NCBI GenBank assembly: GCA_900541695.1
Contig: UQKL01000003.1
Coordinates: 62,001-126,000 of the forward strand
Source: an uncultured Collinsella sp.
GTDB lineage: Bacteria; Actinomycetota; Coriobacteriia; Coriobacteriales; Coriobacteriaceae
Direction of reading: 5' to 3'
Length of the DNA stretch: 64,000 nucleotides
The notes below the pieces were generated by a model. That model was not told where the DNA came from. It saw only the letters and a list, made by a program, of their open reading frames with translations, and ran no database searches. Both the position numbers and the translations under genes were made by a program. Of the stretch, positions 8,627 to 17,080 are shown one piece after another; the stretch's first letter is position 1; each line of letters begins with the position of its first letter.

Positions 8627-8810
8627 CACGCGTCATCGCCTCGATCGAATTGGAACCGTCTTCTACTTCGTGCGGAGAATTGCGCTGTACGTTGCGGTAT
8701 ATGCAGCTGCAATAACCGCATGGGCAATTTCTAACAAAATGAATGACGCTATTTGCTGCATGCATTTTATTTACTATAAAGTATCCTTTTATAAACGTAT
8801 TGTCAAACAT
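8610..8810 (-). CDS. Doubtful small Cys-rich ORF upstream of the LURP-like gene
   Basis: This 66-codon frame on the same strand overlaps the start of the LURP-like gene and contains a compact cysteine cluster, NCPCGYCSC. There is no clear ribosome binding site and the DNA is AT-rich. It may be a leader frame, a remnant, or chance. The rest of 8630-9041 holds no gene I can support except the fucO control region. Confidence 0.2.
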   Translation of the reverse strand: MFDNTFIKGYFIVNKMHAANSVIHFVRNCPCGYCSCIYRNVQRNSPHEVEDGSNSIEAMTRDGYWS

Positions 8811-8927
8811 ATATTGCTAAAACAGAAACAATTTATAGACTGAGTTGGTCGTATTCTTTGGGCGATTGCTCCTATAATCTAGCCTTCGCTGCTGTCGGGA
8901 GGGAAGGACTGGGGCTCCGTTATTATG

Positions 8928-8985
8928 TTGAAACGCTTTAACACTTTTGACGTTCTCATGCGTTTTTTGTTTCAAAAGCGTTAGG
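8928..8985 (+). promoter_or_regulatory. LacI-family-like operator pair upstream of fucO
   Basis: TTGAAACGCTTTAA at 8928-8941 fits the symmetric pattern TTRAAnCGnTTYAA of LacI/CcpA-type operators. A weaker half-matching site with AAAAGCGTTAGG lies at 8974-8985. Both are within 115 bp of the fucO start. The binding protein is not in this window. Confidence 0.4.
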
Positions 8986-9041
8986 ATGGGACTCATAGCG
9001 TGGGGCGTAATGGGCGCCCCGCACACGATGGGAGGCTATCA

Positions 9042-10208
9042 ATGGCTAATCGTTTCGTTCTCAACACCATTTCTTATCATGGTTCCGGCGCCATCAAGGA
9101 GATCCCCGGCGAGCTCCAGCGTCGTGGCTACAAGAAGATCTTCGTCTGCTCCGACCCCGATCTGGTCAAGTTTGGCGTTACCGCTAAGGTGACCGACGAG
9201 CTCGACGCCGCCGGTATTGCTTGGAGCCTCTACTCCGAGATCAAGCCCAACCCCACCATCCAGAACGTCAAGGACGGCGTCGAGGCCTTTAAGGCCGCCG
9301 AGGCTGACGCTATCGTGACCATCGGTGGTGGCTCCTCCATGGACACCGCCAAGGCTATCGGCATCATCATCAACAACCCCGAGTTCGCCGATGTCCGCAG
9401 CCTCGAGGGCGTTGCTCCGACTAAGAACCACGCTGTGTTCACCATCGCCGTGCCGACGACCGCCGGTACTGCCGCCGAGGTGACCATCAACTACGTTATC
9501 ACCGACCCCGAGAAGGTCCGCAAGTTCGTGTGCGTCGATACCAACGACGCCCCCGAGGTCGCCGTCGTCGACCCCGACATGATGGCTTCCATGCCCGCCG
9601 GCCTGACCGCTTCCACCGGCATGGACGCTCTGACCCACGCCATCGAGGGCTACACCACCAAGGGTGCTTGGGAGCTCTCCGACATGTTCCACTTTGAGGC
9701 TATTAAGCTGATCAGCGAGAACCTGCGCGACTCTGTCGCCGAGGCCAAGTCCGGTCAGCCCGGCTCCGGCCGCGAGGGTATGGCTCTTGGCCAGTATGTC
9801 GCCGGCATGGGCTTCTCCAACGTCGGCCTGGGCATCGACCATGCCATGGCTCACACCCTGTCCGCTCACTACGACACTCCGCACGGCGTCGCTTGCGCCA
9901 TGCTGCTGCCGATCGCCATGGAGTTCAACAAGCCGGTTTGCGCTGAGCGCCTGGCCAAGGTTGCCGTCGCCATGGGCGTTGACACCACGGGTATGAGCAC
10001 CGACGAGGCTGCTGACGCCGCCATCGCCGCCGTCAAGCAGCTTTCCGCCGACGTCAACATCCCGCACGTCTGCGAGGCCATGAAGGCTGACGAGATTGAG
10101 GTCCTGGCCAAGGACGCTATGGCCGACGCCTGCTTCCCGGGCAACCCGCGCGAGGCAACGCTCGACGACGTCATCGAGCTCTTCAAGAAGATCTGCCCGG
10201 CTGCTTAA
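9042..10208 (+). CDS. fucO: Iron-dependent lactaldehyde reductase / propanediol oxidoreductase
   Basis: This 388-residue group III (Fe-dependent) alcohol dehydrogenase is close in length to FucO (about 382). It has the NAD-binding GGGSSMDTAK near residue 96 and the metal-ligand region with conserved D/H residues (DALTHAIEGY, GIDHAMAHTLSAHYDTPHG). FucO reduces L-lactaldehyde to 1,2-propanediol with NADH during fucose or rhamnose fermentation; other short-chain aldehydes are possible. ATG 9042 follows GGGAGG. The codons are strongly biased to C-ending synonyms, typical of high expression. It is monocistronic, between an operator region and a large terminator structure. Confidence 0.85.
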   Translation: MANRFVLNTISYHGSGAIKEIPGELQRRGYKKIFVCSDPDLVKFGVTAKVTDELDAAGIAWSLYSEIKPNPTIQNVKDGVEAFKAAEADAIVTIGGGSSMDTAKAIGIIINNPEFADVRSLEGVAPTKNHAVFTIAVPTTAGTAAEVTINYVITDPEKVRKFVCVDTNDAPEVAVVDPDMMASMPAGLTASTGMDALTHAIEGYTTKGAWELSDMFHFEAIKLISENLRDSVAEAKSGQPGSGREGMALGQYVAGMGFSNVGLGIDHAMAHTLSAHYDTPHGVACAMLLPIAMEFNKPVCAERLAKVAVAMGVDTTGMSTDEAADAAIAAVKQLSADVNIPHVCEAMKADEIEVLAKDAMADACFPGNPREATLDDVIELFKKICPAA

Positions 10209-10215
10209 CCTGGTT

Positions 10216-10343
10216 CGGCGGGCCCCGCCCGTTAGCCCCAGAATCGTCCTCGGACATGTCGGAGGCCCCGCTGCGCACTACGTGCGGCGGGGCCTTCTTC
10301 TGTCCTGCGGAAAGATTCTGGGGCTAACGGGCGGGGCCCGCCG
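10216..10343 (+). terminator. Nested terminator: inner stem inside a perfect 30-bp stem
   Basis: Arms 10216-10245 and 10314-10343 are perfectly complementary over 30 bp. The 68-nt interior holds a second stem, AGGCCCCGC (10263-10271) with GCGGGGCCT (10287-10295), plus CGCAC/GTGCG, followed by TCTTCTGT. It directly follows fucO. Confidence 0.85.
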
Positions 10344-10470
10344 GCTCGTTGTCGTGGCGGGCGCTGTTCGGAAGAGCTCGATGGGTCATCTCGCTGGGTA
10401 AATATTTGTGCGTGATGGTATCGTTGTTGGGGCTTTTACTGATTACGGGATGTTGACTTTGGAGTTGTGG

Positions 10471-11502
10471 ATGGTGCCCCAAATGGATTCTACGCTTGGT
10501 TTTATTACTGACCAGCTTAAGACGCTGACTTCTATTGCCTCGCCTACGGGCTTTACTCGTGCGGCGACTGATTATTTGATGGAAACCCTGCGCGATATGG
10601 GCTTTGAGCCCGAGCGCTCCAATAAGGGCAATGTGCTGGTTGAGCTCGGCGGCGAGGGTGAGCCGCTCGTGTTGGCGAGCCATGTCGACACGCTTGGCGC
10701 CATGGTGCGCTCCATTAAGGACAATGGTCGCCTGCGTCCCACGACGCTCGGCGGGCATCAGTGGTCTACGGCCGATGGCGAGAACTGCACCGTCTTCACG
10801 CGTGACGGCAATGTGTACACGGGTGTGGTCCTCAATACCGAGCCTTCGGCGCACGTGGCCGACGAGCCGGTCAAGACCATCGAGAAAAACATGGAAATCC
10901 TGCTCGATGAGAATGTCGACAGCAAAGATGATGTGCTCGAGCTGGGCATTCAGACGGGCGATATCATCGCTATGGATCCGCGTACCACGGTGACGGAAAG
11001 CGGCTACATTAAGAGTCGCTTCCTGGATGACAAACTGTCGGCGTCGATTCTGCTGGGTCTGGCCCGCGCCGTTGCTGACGGCGAGGTGACGCTTTCGCGC
11101 AAGGTGTCGCTGCTCTTTACCGTGTATGAGGAGGTCGGCCACGGTGGTGCCTTCGTGCCGGCCGACACGCGCGAGATGATCAGCGTTGACATGGGCTGCG
11201 TGGGCGACGATCTGGGCTGCACCGAGCGCATGGTGTCGATTTGCGCCAAGGATTCGGGTGGCCCGTACAACTACGACCTGGTGACCACGCTGTCTAATAT
11301 CGCGCGCGAGCTGGAGCTCGATTACGCCATCGATGTGTACCCGCACTACGGTTCCGACGTCGAGGCCACGCTCTCGGCCGGCTACGACATTCGCCATGGT
11401 CTGATCGGCCCCGGCGTGTACGCGAGCCACAACTACGAGCGCAGCCACATCGACGGCGTGCGCAACACCTTTGAACTGGTTCGCGCCTACGTTCAGCGCT
11501 AG
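10471..11502 (+). CDS. M42 family metallopeptidase
   Basis: This 343-residue protein matches M42 aminopeptidases/endoglucanases, which are dinuclear metal peptidases. Visible active-site elements are LASHVDTLG near residue 69 (metal His and Asp), SRFLDDKLSA near 185, the catalytic pair in YEEVGHGG near 221 and a late ligand block GVYASHNYERSH near 314. ATG 10471 has GGAG 6 bp upstream. GTG 10408 and ATG 10483 are alternatives; the longer N-terminus looks unlike the family. A clean terminator follows. Confidence 0.87.
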   Translation: MVPQMDSTLGFITDQLKTLTSIASPTGFTRAATDYLMETLRDMGFEPERSNKGNVLVELGGEGEPLVLASHVDTLGAMVRSIKDNGRLRPTTLGGHQWSTADGENCTVFTRDGNVYTGVVLNTEPSAHVADEPVKTIEKNMEILLDENVDSKDDVLELGIQTGDIIAMDPRTTVTESGYIKSRFLDDKLSASILLGLARAVADGEVTLSRKVSLLFTVYEEVGHGGAFVPADTREMISVDMGCVGDDLGCTERMVSICAKDSGGPYNYDLVTTLSNIARELELDYAIDVYPHYGSDVEATLSAGYDIRHGLIGPGVYASHNYERSHIDGVRNTFELVRAYVQR

Positions 11503-11536
11503 GGGAGCAGCTTGCGACTCGGCTGACCAATCGCTA

Positions 11537-11561
11537 AGGCCCGATTTCTCGGGCCTTTTTT
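11537..11561 (+). terminator. Rho-independent terminator of the M42 peptidase gene
   Basis: AGGCCCGA (11537-11544), loop TTTC, TCGGGCCT (11549-11556) and then a T run to 11561. Confidence 0.92.
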
Positions 11562-11571
11562 CGTTTTTGGC

Positions 11572-11610
11572 CGTTTAGTATTATGATGTATATAATCTAT
11601 TAACTAAACG
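11572..11610 (+). promoter_or_regulatory. Promoter flanked by inverted repeats, upstream of the HipA-like gene
   Basis: A perfect -10 box TATAAT (11591-11596) has TTGGCC 18 bp upstream as a possible -35. CGTTTAGT (11572-11579) and ACTAAACG (11603-11610) are perfect inverted repeats on either side of the -10, suited to autorepression by the gene's own HTH domain (inference). Confidence 0.6.
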
Positions 11611-11640
11611 CGTAAATTACTTAACGAGGTGATGCGGCAT

Positions 11641-13014
11641 ATGAATACATCTGAGTACTTATCTATGGGTGATGCCGCCCGCCTGTTGGGCGTTACGAAA
11701 GCCCGCATATCGCAACTTGCCGCATCGGGGACGCTTGTGTGCGATATTGTGGGCGGCCGGAAGATGGTCGAGTACAATTCTGCGATCGCCTATCAAAAGG
11801 TCCGCAAGCGAGGACGCCGTCCTGCGGCCGATGTGGGACGCAAGTTTACGCTGATGTCGGCCGACCATGAGGTCGCGCATGTCTCATTTGATCCGACACG
11901 CGAGTTTTCCTTCGAAATCGCCGAGGTCCTCGATGCGCAACGAATGCCGTTTGGCACGTACTCGAGCTCTTCTCCAACAGTGAATAAGCGGGAGCTCAAC
12001 GCGTGGTGGGGGCATCGGTCGGTGCCCGATGTTCGCCCCGGGCTTATCTCGCGCTACCGCGAGCTGGGGATTGTCAACGGCGTTGAGGTGCCGGTTCAGT
12101 GTCTGGGCCTCTCGCTTTCGGATTGCTATTGGCTGCGGCCGGCAGAATGCGATGGGCTCGAATGGCGAAACCTCAATTACTTCGAGAATGATTTTGAGCG
12201 ATCGGCGCCCGAGGGGCGTTCGGGTTGGCTGGAAGGCATCGGTCTTAAAAATCCGGATAACACGTCCGAGGGCGAGCTCCCTAAATCGTGGATGATCCGG
12301 AACGGCATTCGCGTTTTGGCTAAAGGGTGCGGGATGGACGATCAGCGTCCCTTTAACGAGGCGGTTGCAACGGCTTTGCATCGTCGTTTGCTTTCCAAGG
12401 AGGAGTTTGTTCCTTACACGGTTGAGCGCATGTTCGATGGCCCCGTGTGCCTGTGCGACGACTTTCTTGGCGGCCGCGAGGAATACATTCCGGCCGTTTA
12501 CGTTAAGGGCGCACTTGGTAGCCAGCGGGGAAACTCGACGTACGACCGGTACTGCCGCTTTCTTGGTAAGCATAGAGCAGACGAGGCTGCCGTGAGAAGG
12601 TCTATGTCGCAGATGATCGTTTGCGATGCCCTTTTGGCCAACAGCGATCGCCATTGGCGAAACTTCGGCATCATCCGCAATGTTGACACCCTGGAGATAA
12701 AACCTGCACCGCTGTTCGATAGCGGCAACTGCCTGTGGTACAACGTGCCAACTGCCGTGCTCGCAGCTGGGGAGTTTGGGTTTTCCGCTAAGCCGTTTGG
12801 GCCCGACCCTTCCGTCCAGCTGGCGCTTGCGGACTCACTCGATTGGTTCGATTCATCGCGGCTCAACGGATTTGTTGATGAGACGATCGAGATTCTTTCG
12901 CAGAGCGAATGGGCGACGGCGGAGGGTCGACTCGAGGCCATTTGCCGCGGCCTCGAGCGTCGCGTAATCGAGGTTGGTGCCGCTGTTGAGGTACTTCGAC
13001 ACGTGCGGCGATAA
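11641..13014 (+). CDS. HTH plus HipA-like kinase fusion protein
   Basis: This 457-residue protein has an N-terminal excisionase/MerR-like helix-turn-helix (SMGDAARLLGVTKARISQLA, residues 8-27) and a C-terminal HipA-like kinase region. The catalytic segment DALLANSDRHWRNFG near residue 336 carries the D/N pair, and APLFDSGN near 360 carries the metal-binding Asp. HipA kinases phosphorylate glutamyl-tRNA synthetase and are normally restrained by a separate HipB HTH protein; here both functions seem to sit on one chain. ATG 11641 follows GAGG; ATG 11632 is too close to it. The promoter is flanked by inverted repeats. It could also be a transcription factor with a kinase-like domain. Its target is unknown. 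Confidence 0.75.
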   Translation: MNTSEYLSMGDAARLLGVTKARISQLAASGTLVCDIVGGRKMVEYNSAIAYQKVRKRGRRPAADVGRKFTLMSADHEVAHVSFDPTREFSFEIAEVLDAQRMPFGTYSSSSPTVNKRELNAWWGHRSVPDVRPGLISRYRELGIVNGVEVPVQCLGLSLSDCYWLRPAECDGLEWRNLNYFENDFERSAPEGRSGWLEGIGLKNPDNTSEGELPKSWMIRNGIRVLAKGCGMDDQRPFNEAVATALHRRLLSKEEFVPYTVERMFDGPVCLCDDFLGGREEYIPAVYVKGALGSQRGNSTYDRYCRFLGKHRADEAAVRRSMSQMIVCDALLANSDRHWRNFGIIRNVDTLEIKPAPLFDSGNCLWYNVPTAVLAAGEFGFSAKPFGPDPSVQLALADSLDWFDSSRLNGFVDETIEILSQSEWATAEGRLEAICRGLERRVIEVGAAVEVLRHVRR

Positions 13015-13022
13015 TCCCGCGG

Positions 13023-14123
13023 CTACTTAAGCGCGCCGGTCACGGTACCGCCGCCCAAGACGACGTCGCCGTGGTAGACGACGACGGCCTGGCCGGGGGC
13101 GATGGCTCGTTGCGGCTCGTCAAAGGTCAGCAACATTTGTCCGTCGGCGCCACGTGTAAGGGCTGCCGCCTGGTCCTTTTGACGGTAGCGGTACTTGGCG
13201 CCCACGTGAATGCCGCCGGCATCGAGCTCTGCCTCCATGCGGTCGGCAGGGGCGCTCCAGATCCAGTCGTTGGCCGTGAGCACTGTGGCCGTCAGGTCCT
13301 CGGCCTCGCCAAGATGCACAATGTTGTTGGCGGTATCGACGCCCGTCACATACACGGGGTGCGCCATTGCGACGCCCAGGCCCTTGCGCTGGCCGATGGT
13401 ATAGCGCAACGCGCCGTTGTGGCGCCCAACCACGCTGCCGTCGCGCCATACGATGTCGCCCGGTGTAGCGGGATGTCCGCACCGACGCTCGATATAGCCC
13501 GCATAGTCGCCATCCGCGATGAAGCAGATATCCTCGCTTTCGGCCTTCTTGGCGTTGATGAAGCCCTGTTCGGCGGCTATGCGGCGTACGTCGCGCTCCT
13601 TGTCCAGGCCTGCCAGCGGAAAGATCGTGCGCGACAGCCGCTCCTGCGTGAGCGAATACAAAAAGTAGCTTTGGTCCTTTTTGGGATCTTCGCCGCGATG
13701 TAGCTGCCAGGTGCCGTCTGTCGCCTGACTTGTTTTGGCGTAATGGCCCGTGGCGATGTAGTCGCAGCCCATGTCCAGCGCCGTATCGAGCAGCGCGCCA
13801 AACTTAATGTGGCGGTTGCAGATGATGCACGGATTGGGCGTCAGCCCCTCCTGGTAGGCGGTCACGAAGCGCTCGATAACATTGCGGTCGAAGGTCTGCT
13901 GCAGGTCGAGCACATGGTGGGGGATCCCCAGGCGCTCGGCGACGGCCTTTGCATCGGCGATGTCGCGGTCGACTTTGCTCATGCCCGTGGCGGGGTCGGG
14001 TGCGGGACGGGTGAGGCGCATGGTGGCGCCGACGCATTCGTAGCCCTGGCTTTTGAGCAGGTACGCGGTCACGCTGGAATCGACGCCGCCGCTCATGGCG
14101 ACGAGCACGCGCTTGTTGTGCAT
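13023..14123 (-). CDS. mnmA: tRNA-specific 2-thiouridylase MnmA
   Basis: This 366-residue protein thiolates U34 of Lys, Glu and Gln tRNAs. It shows the ATP pyrophosphatase loop SGGVDSS at residues 10-16, the catalytic Cys in NPCIICN near 100 and the second Cys in DICFIADGDY near 200, and it is full length. ATG 14123 has AAGGAGAA upstream. It is co-oriented with cysK, whose product makes cysteine, the usual sulfur source for this pathway, but a terminator separates them. Confidence 0.96.
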   Translation of the reverse strand: MHNKRVLVAMSGGVDSSVTAYLLKSQGYECVGATMRLTRPAPDPATGMSKVDRDIADAKAVAERLGIPHHVLDLQQTFDRNVIERFVTAYQEGLTPNPCIICNRHIKFGALLDTALDMGCDYIATGHYAKTSQATDGTWQLHRGEDPKKDQSYFLYSLTQERLSRTIFPLAGLDKERDVRRIAAEQGFINAKKAESEDICFIADGDYAGYIERRCGHPATPGDIVWRDGSVVGRHNGALRYTIGQRKGLGVAMAHPVYVTGVDTANNIVHLGEAEDLTATVLTANDWIWSAPADRMEAELDAGGIHVGAKYRYRQKDQAAALTRGADGQMLLTFDEPQRAIAPGQAVVVYHGDVVLGGGTVTGALK

Positions 14124-14150
14124 GGGAAGGTTCTCCTTGGTGGCATGTGG

Positions 14151-14191
14151 CCAAAAAAGAAAAGCGGCGCGGGAGGCTGGTTCCGCGCCGC
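14151..14191 (-). terminator. Terminator of cysK (minus strand)
   Basis: Stem GCGGCGCGG (14164-14172) / CCGCGCCGC (14183-14191), followed on the minus strand by TTTTCTTTTTTGG. It lies between the cysK stop and the mnmA start. Confidence 0.85.
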
Positions 14192-14303
14192 AGACATTGT
14201 AGCAAGTTCGGACGACTCGTGGGACGCCCTGATGGGATGGGCTCAGACTGCCGGGAGAGAGGAGACCGGCTCGTCCCTGGGCTCAACCTATGGGCGACGG
14301 GCC

Positions 14304-15242
14304 CTAGTCCTGGAAGAGCGCCGTGGACAGGTAGCGCTCGCCGGTGTCGGCGAGCAGCGCCACGATGGTCTTGCCCTCGTTCTCGGGGCGCTTGGCCAGC
14401 TGCAGTGCGGCCCACACGGCGGCGCCGGACGAAATGCCCACGAGCACGCCCTCCTTGTGGCCCACGGCGCGGCCGGTGGCAAAGGCGTCGTCGTTCTCGA
14501 CGGGGATGATCTCGTCATAGACCTGGGTGTCGAGGACGTCGGGCACAAAGCCGGCGCCGATACCCTGGATCTTGTGCGGGCCGGCCTGGCCCTTAGAGAG
14601 CACCGGGGAGGTGGCGGGCTCGACGGCGACAACCTGAATCTGTGGGTTCTGCTCCTTGAGGAACTCGCCCACGCCGGTCACGGTGCCGCCGGTGCCAACG
14701 CCGGCGACGAAGATGTCGACCTTGCCGTCGGTGTCATCCCAGATCTCGGGGCCGGTCGTGGCTTTGTGGATGGCGGGGTTGGCGGGGTTTATAAACTGGC
14801 CGGCGATAATGCTGTTGGGGGTCTCCTTCTGCAGCTCCTCGGCTTTCGCGATGGCGCCCTTCATGCCCTTGGATCCGTCAGTGAGCACGAGCTTTGCGCC
14901 ATATGCCTGCATAAGCTTGCGGCGCTCGACGGACATGGTCTCGGGCATGGTGATGATCACCTTGTAGCCGCGAGCCGCCGCCACCGAGGCGATACCGACG
15001 CCGGTGTTGCCGCTCGTGGGCTCGATGATGGTGTAGTCGCCGCCGCGCACGAGCTTGCCGGCCTTCTCGGCCTCGTCAATCATGTTTTTGGCGACGCGGT
15101 CTTTAACGGACCCCGCGGGGTTGAAGTATTCCAGCTTGACGAGCACGCGGGCCTTGAGGTCCTCGTCGGCCTCAAAGTGGATGAGCTCCAGGAGCGGGGT
15201 GTGGCCGATAAGCTGATCGATAGACGTGTAAACCTTGCTCAT
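14304..15242 (-). CDS. cysK: Cysteine synthase A
   Basis: This 312-residue PLP enzyme makes cysteine from O-acetylserine and sulfide. The PLP lysine lies in NPAGSVKDR near residue 46, the phosphate-binding loop TSGNTG near 75 and the substrate loop GTGGTVTG near 180. The length is normal for CysK. ATG 15242 follows an AGGTTC-type site. It is divergent from an Rrf2 regulator with 253 bp between the two starts, so regulation of cysK by that protein is likely. Confidence 0.95.
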   Translation of the reverse strand: MSKVYTSIDQLIGHTPLLELIHFEADEDLKARVLVKLEYFNPAGSVKDRVAKNMIDEAEKAGKLVRGGDYTIIEPTSGNTGVGIASVAAARGYKVIITMPETMSVERRKLMQAYGAKLVLTDGSKGMKGAIAKAEELQKETPNSIIAGQFINPANPAIHKATTGPEIWDDTDGKVDIFVAGVGTGGTVTGVGEFLKEQNPQIQVVAVEPATSPVLSKGQAGPHKIQGIGAGFVPDVLDTQVYDEIIPVENDDAFATGRAVGHKEGVLVGISSGAAVWAALQLAKRPENEGKTIVALLADTGERYLSTALFQD

Positions 15243-15314
15243 GGTGAACCTCCAAAGTGTTCAAGTTGCTGGTTGCCGTGTGGTTTCACGGTGCGTGTAG
15301 CAGTTAAACCCATA

Positions 15315-15327
15315 AACCTTATAGGTT
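15315..15327. promoter_or_regulatory. Candidate Rrf2/CymR-type operator at cysK
   Basis: AACCTTATAGGTT is an inverted repeat (AACCT/AGGTT, 3-bp spacer) 73 bp before cysK. On the minus strand it overlaps a -10-like TATAAG, so a bound regulator would block cysK transcription. A possible -10 TAGAAT for the regulator gene lies near 15455. Confidence 0.45.
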
Positions 15328-15495
15328 GTTCGTTTAGCTGTTAGGAAGCATACTAGACATTAAAGCCTAGTAATGCAATAGGAAATAGAAGATTATTACG
15401 AGTCGATTAACCGTCTTGACCGGAACGGGTATTTTCAAAACCAATTTTTCGGCTAGAATTTCTACGGACTAAATGACCGAAAGGCAGCACTATAC

Positions 15496-15924
15496 ATGTT
15501 GGTTTCTACTAAGGGCAGATATGCCCTGCGCGTTATGGTCGATCTGGCCGAGCACCAGGCGGCCGGTCGCATCCCGCTCAAAGAGATCGCGGCGCGACAG
15601 GGGATTTCCGAGAAATATCTCGAGAACATCTTGGCGACGCTCGTACGTGCCAACATGCTCTCGGGCATGCGTGGCAAAGGCGGCGGCTACGTGCTCACGC
15701 GCCCGCCCGAGCAGTACACGGTGGGCGAGATCTTGCGCCTGACCGAGGGCAGCCTGGCACCGGTCGCATGCTTGGACGGCGACTGCAAGGGCTGTTCGCG
15801 TTCGGACGAGTGCCCCACGCTCGACGTGTGGAAGAACCTGGACAGGCTCATCAACGACTACCTCGACGGTGTGACGCTCGATCAACTTGTCGCTCCCAAC
15901 GAAGGCTACGACTACGTCATCTAA
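15496..15924 (+). CDS. Rrf2 family transcriptional regulator
   Basis: This 142-residue protein has the Rrf2 winged helix (STKGRYALRVMVDLA, ISEKYLENIL, RGKGGGYVLTR). It keeps three or four cysteines spaced as in IscR (ACLDGDCKGC...DECP, residues about 92-107), so it may carry an iron-sulfur cluster. It is divergent from cysK. In Firmicutes the Rrf2 member CymR represses cysteine synthesis genes and IscR controls Fe-S assembly; the neighbours favour a CymR-like role while the cysteines favour an IscR-like sensor. A bidirectional terminator follows. Confidence 0.88.
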   Translation: MLVSTKGRYALRVMVDLAEHQAAGRIPLKEIAARQGISEKYLENILATLVRANMLSGMRGKGGGYVLTRPPEQYTVGEILRLTEGSLAPVACLDGDCKGCSRSDECPTLDVWKNLDRLINDYLDGVTLDQLVAPNEGYDYVI

Positions 15925-15931
15925 CCCACAC

Positions 15932-15962
15932 CTGCCATTTGGGGACGGGGTAGAAATGGTAG
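15932..15962. repeat. Hairpin with GGGGACGGGG loop
   Basis: CTGCCATTT (15932-15940) pairs with AAATGGTAG (15954-15962), with one G-U, around a loop GGGGACGGGGTAG. It shares the loop core, but not the arms, with the hairpin at 7075. Confidence 0.6.
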
Positions 15963-15994
15963 ATTGTCTTGCCCTCTGCGACTTGACAAATAAG

Positions 15995-16030
15995 AAGGCC
16001 GCCCATTTTTGCGATGGGCGGCCTTCGTTT
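15995..16030. terminator. Bidirectional terminator between the Rrf2 and holin-like genes
   Basis: A 12-bp perfect stem pairs 15995-16006 with 16014-16025 around TTTTGCG. CGTTTT follows on the plus strand and CTTATTTG on the minus strand. The two genes converge here. Confidence 0.85.
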
Positions 16031-16062
16031 TGGGTCGATATGACGGTTCGTATCGAACGGCT

Positions 16063-16428
16063 CTAGCCCTCGGCGACGCCATCGAGGATGCTGCGCATGA
16101 TGGACACCAGGATGCTGCCCATAAAGGCCGAGCCAAAGCTTGCGATGGAGATGCCGACGCCCAGCAGGTTGACCGACAGGTAACTCGCGAGCTCGAGCAT
16201 AAAGCTGTTGACGACAAGCTGGAAAATGCCCAGCGTAATGATGGTGAGCGGCAGCGAGATTACCGTCAGGAACGGTTTGACGAGCGAATCGACGATGTTC
16301 AGGAACAGTCCCACGAAGGCGAAACAGACCCAGGCCTCGGCAAAACCGAAGGGCTGGATGCCGGGAACGAGGAACGTGGCGATCGCGATAGCGATCGAGG
16401 TGAAGAGCCAGTTAAGCATAAAGCGCAT
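16063..16428 (-). CDS. Phage holin family (YvlD-like) membrane protein
   Basis: This 121-residue protein has four hydrophobic segments and the PF04020 pattern: FLVPGIQ near residue 20, GLFLNIVDSLVKPFLTVIS near 40-58 and LPLTIITLGIFQLVVN near 59-74. Despite the family name there is no phage context; homologues are chromosomal and YvlD is linked to envelope stress. It is single-gene, with ATG 16428. Between 16429 and 16698 I see only promoter-like sequence (TTGTCG near 16617, TACACT near 16642) for the next gene. Confidence 0.85.
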   Translation of the reverse strand: MRFMLNWLFTSIAIAIATFLVPGIQPFGFAEAWVCFAFVGLFLNIVDSLVKPFLTVISLPLTIITLGIFQLVVNSFMLELASYLSVNLLGVGISIASFGSAFMGSILVSIMRSILDGVAEG

Positions 16429-16698
16429 GGCGTGAATCCTTTCTTGCGCCGGGGTTGCTGGCGTCGCGTGAAGCGGCTTGCGGCGGCGACCTGGATGGTT
16501 GCGCGGGTGCGCCGCGGTGTTTGGGCGCCCATTGTCTCAAATATTCGTGGAGCTTACGTGCGCATTCGGTTTCTAAACGGCGTTCGTCCTGAAAAACGCG
16601 CCGCTGACAGAGAGTCTTGTCGCTTTAGTTTGGTGGTGTGCTACACTGCTACGGGCAAAAGCCACAGGCGTTGCCCTATTGCATAGAACGGGCGAACG

Positions 16699-16749
16699 AT
16701 GCCCGATGTCAGTATCAACTTCGATGCCTTTTGGCGGGTTTGGCGGTGA
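16699..16749 (+). CDS. Possible 16-residue leader peptide with two Trp
   Basis: A 16-codon frame reads MPDVSINFDAFWRVWR and stops 3 bp before the TrpR-like yerC gene. There is no strong ribosome binding site. The two tryptophans next to the stop, and the position before a TrpR-superfamily gene, are suggestive of a leader but could be chance. Confidence 0.25.
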   Translation: MPDVSINFDAFWRVWR

Positions 16750-16752
16750 TCG

Positions 16753-17052
16753 ATGAATATCGAGAACATGTTTGACAAGCCTGATGTCAAGCAGCTAGTC
16801 CACGCATTTAGTCTTTTGGATGACGAGAAGGATATCCAGGCGTTTTTAACCGATATCTGCACGCCGCGCGAGATCTGCGATCTTTCGCAACGTCTGCAGG
16901 TTGCGCGTTATCTGGATGAGGGCGAGCCTTATGTTGAGGTTCAGGCCCGCACTGGCGCTTCGTCCACCACGGTGAGCCGCGTGTCCAAGGCGCTTAATGG
17001 CGAGTACGGTGGCTATCGCAAGATCCTCATCAAACTGGAGGATGGCGAGTAG
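16753..17052 (+). CDS. YerC/YecD family TrpR-related protein
   Basis: This 99-residue protein matches the YerC family: LTDICTPREICDLSQRLQVA and the HTH ASSTTVSRVSKALN (residues about 72-85). It is a Trp-repressor-superfamily DNA-binding protein of unclear target. The start has no classic ribosome binding site but directly follows a short upstream frame, so translation may be coupled. A perfect terminator follows. Confidence 0.88.
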   Translation: MNIENMFDKPDVKQLVHAFSLLDDEKDIQAFLTDICTPREICDLSQRLQVARYLDEGEPYVEVQARTGASSTTVSRVSKALNGEYGGYRKILIKLEDGE

Positions 17053-17080
17053 GCCATCGGCGACAAACGAATTGCGCAGA

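Noticed and set aside
16063..16428. Prophage remnant suggested by the holin-like gene
   Set aside because: No other phage gene nearby; this family is commonly chromosomal and not phage-linked.
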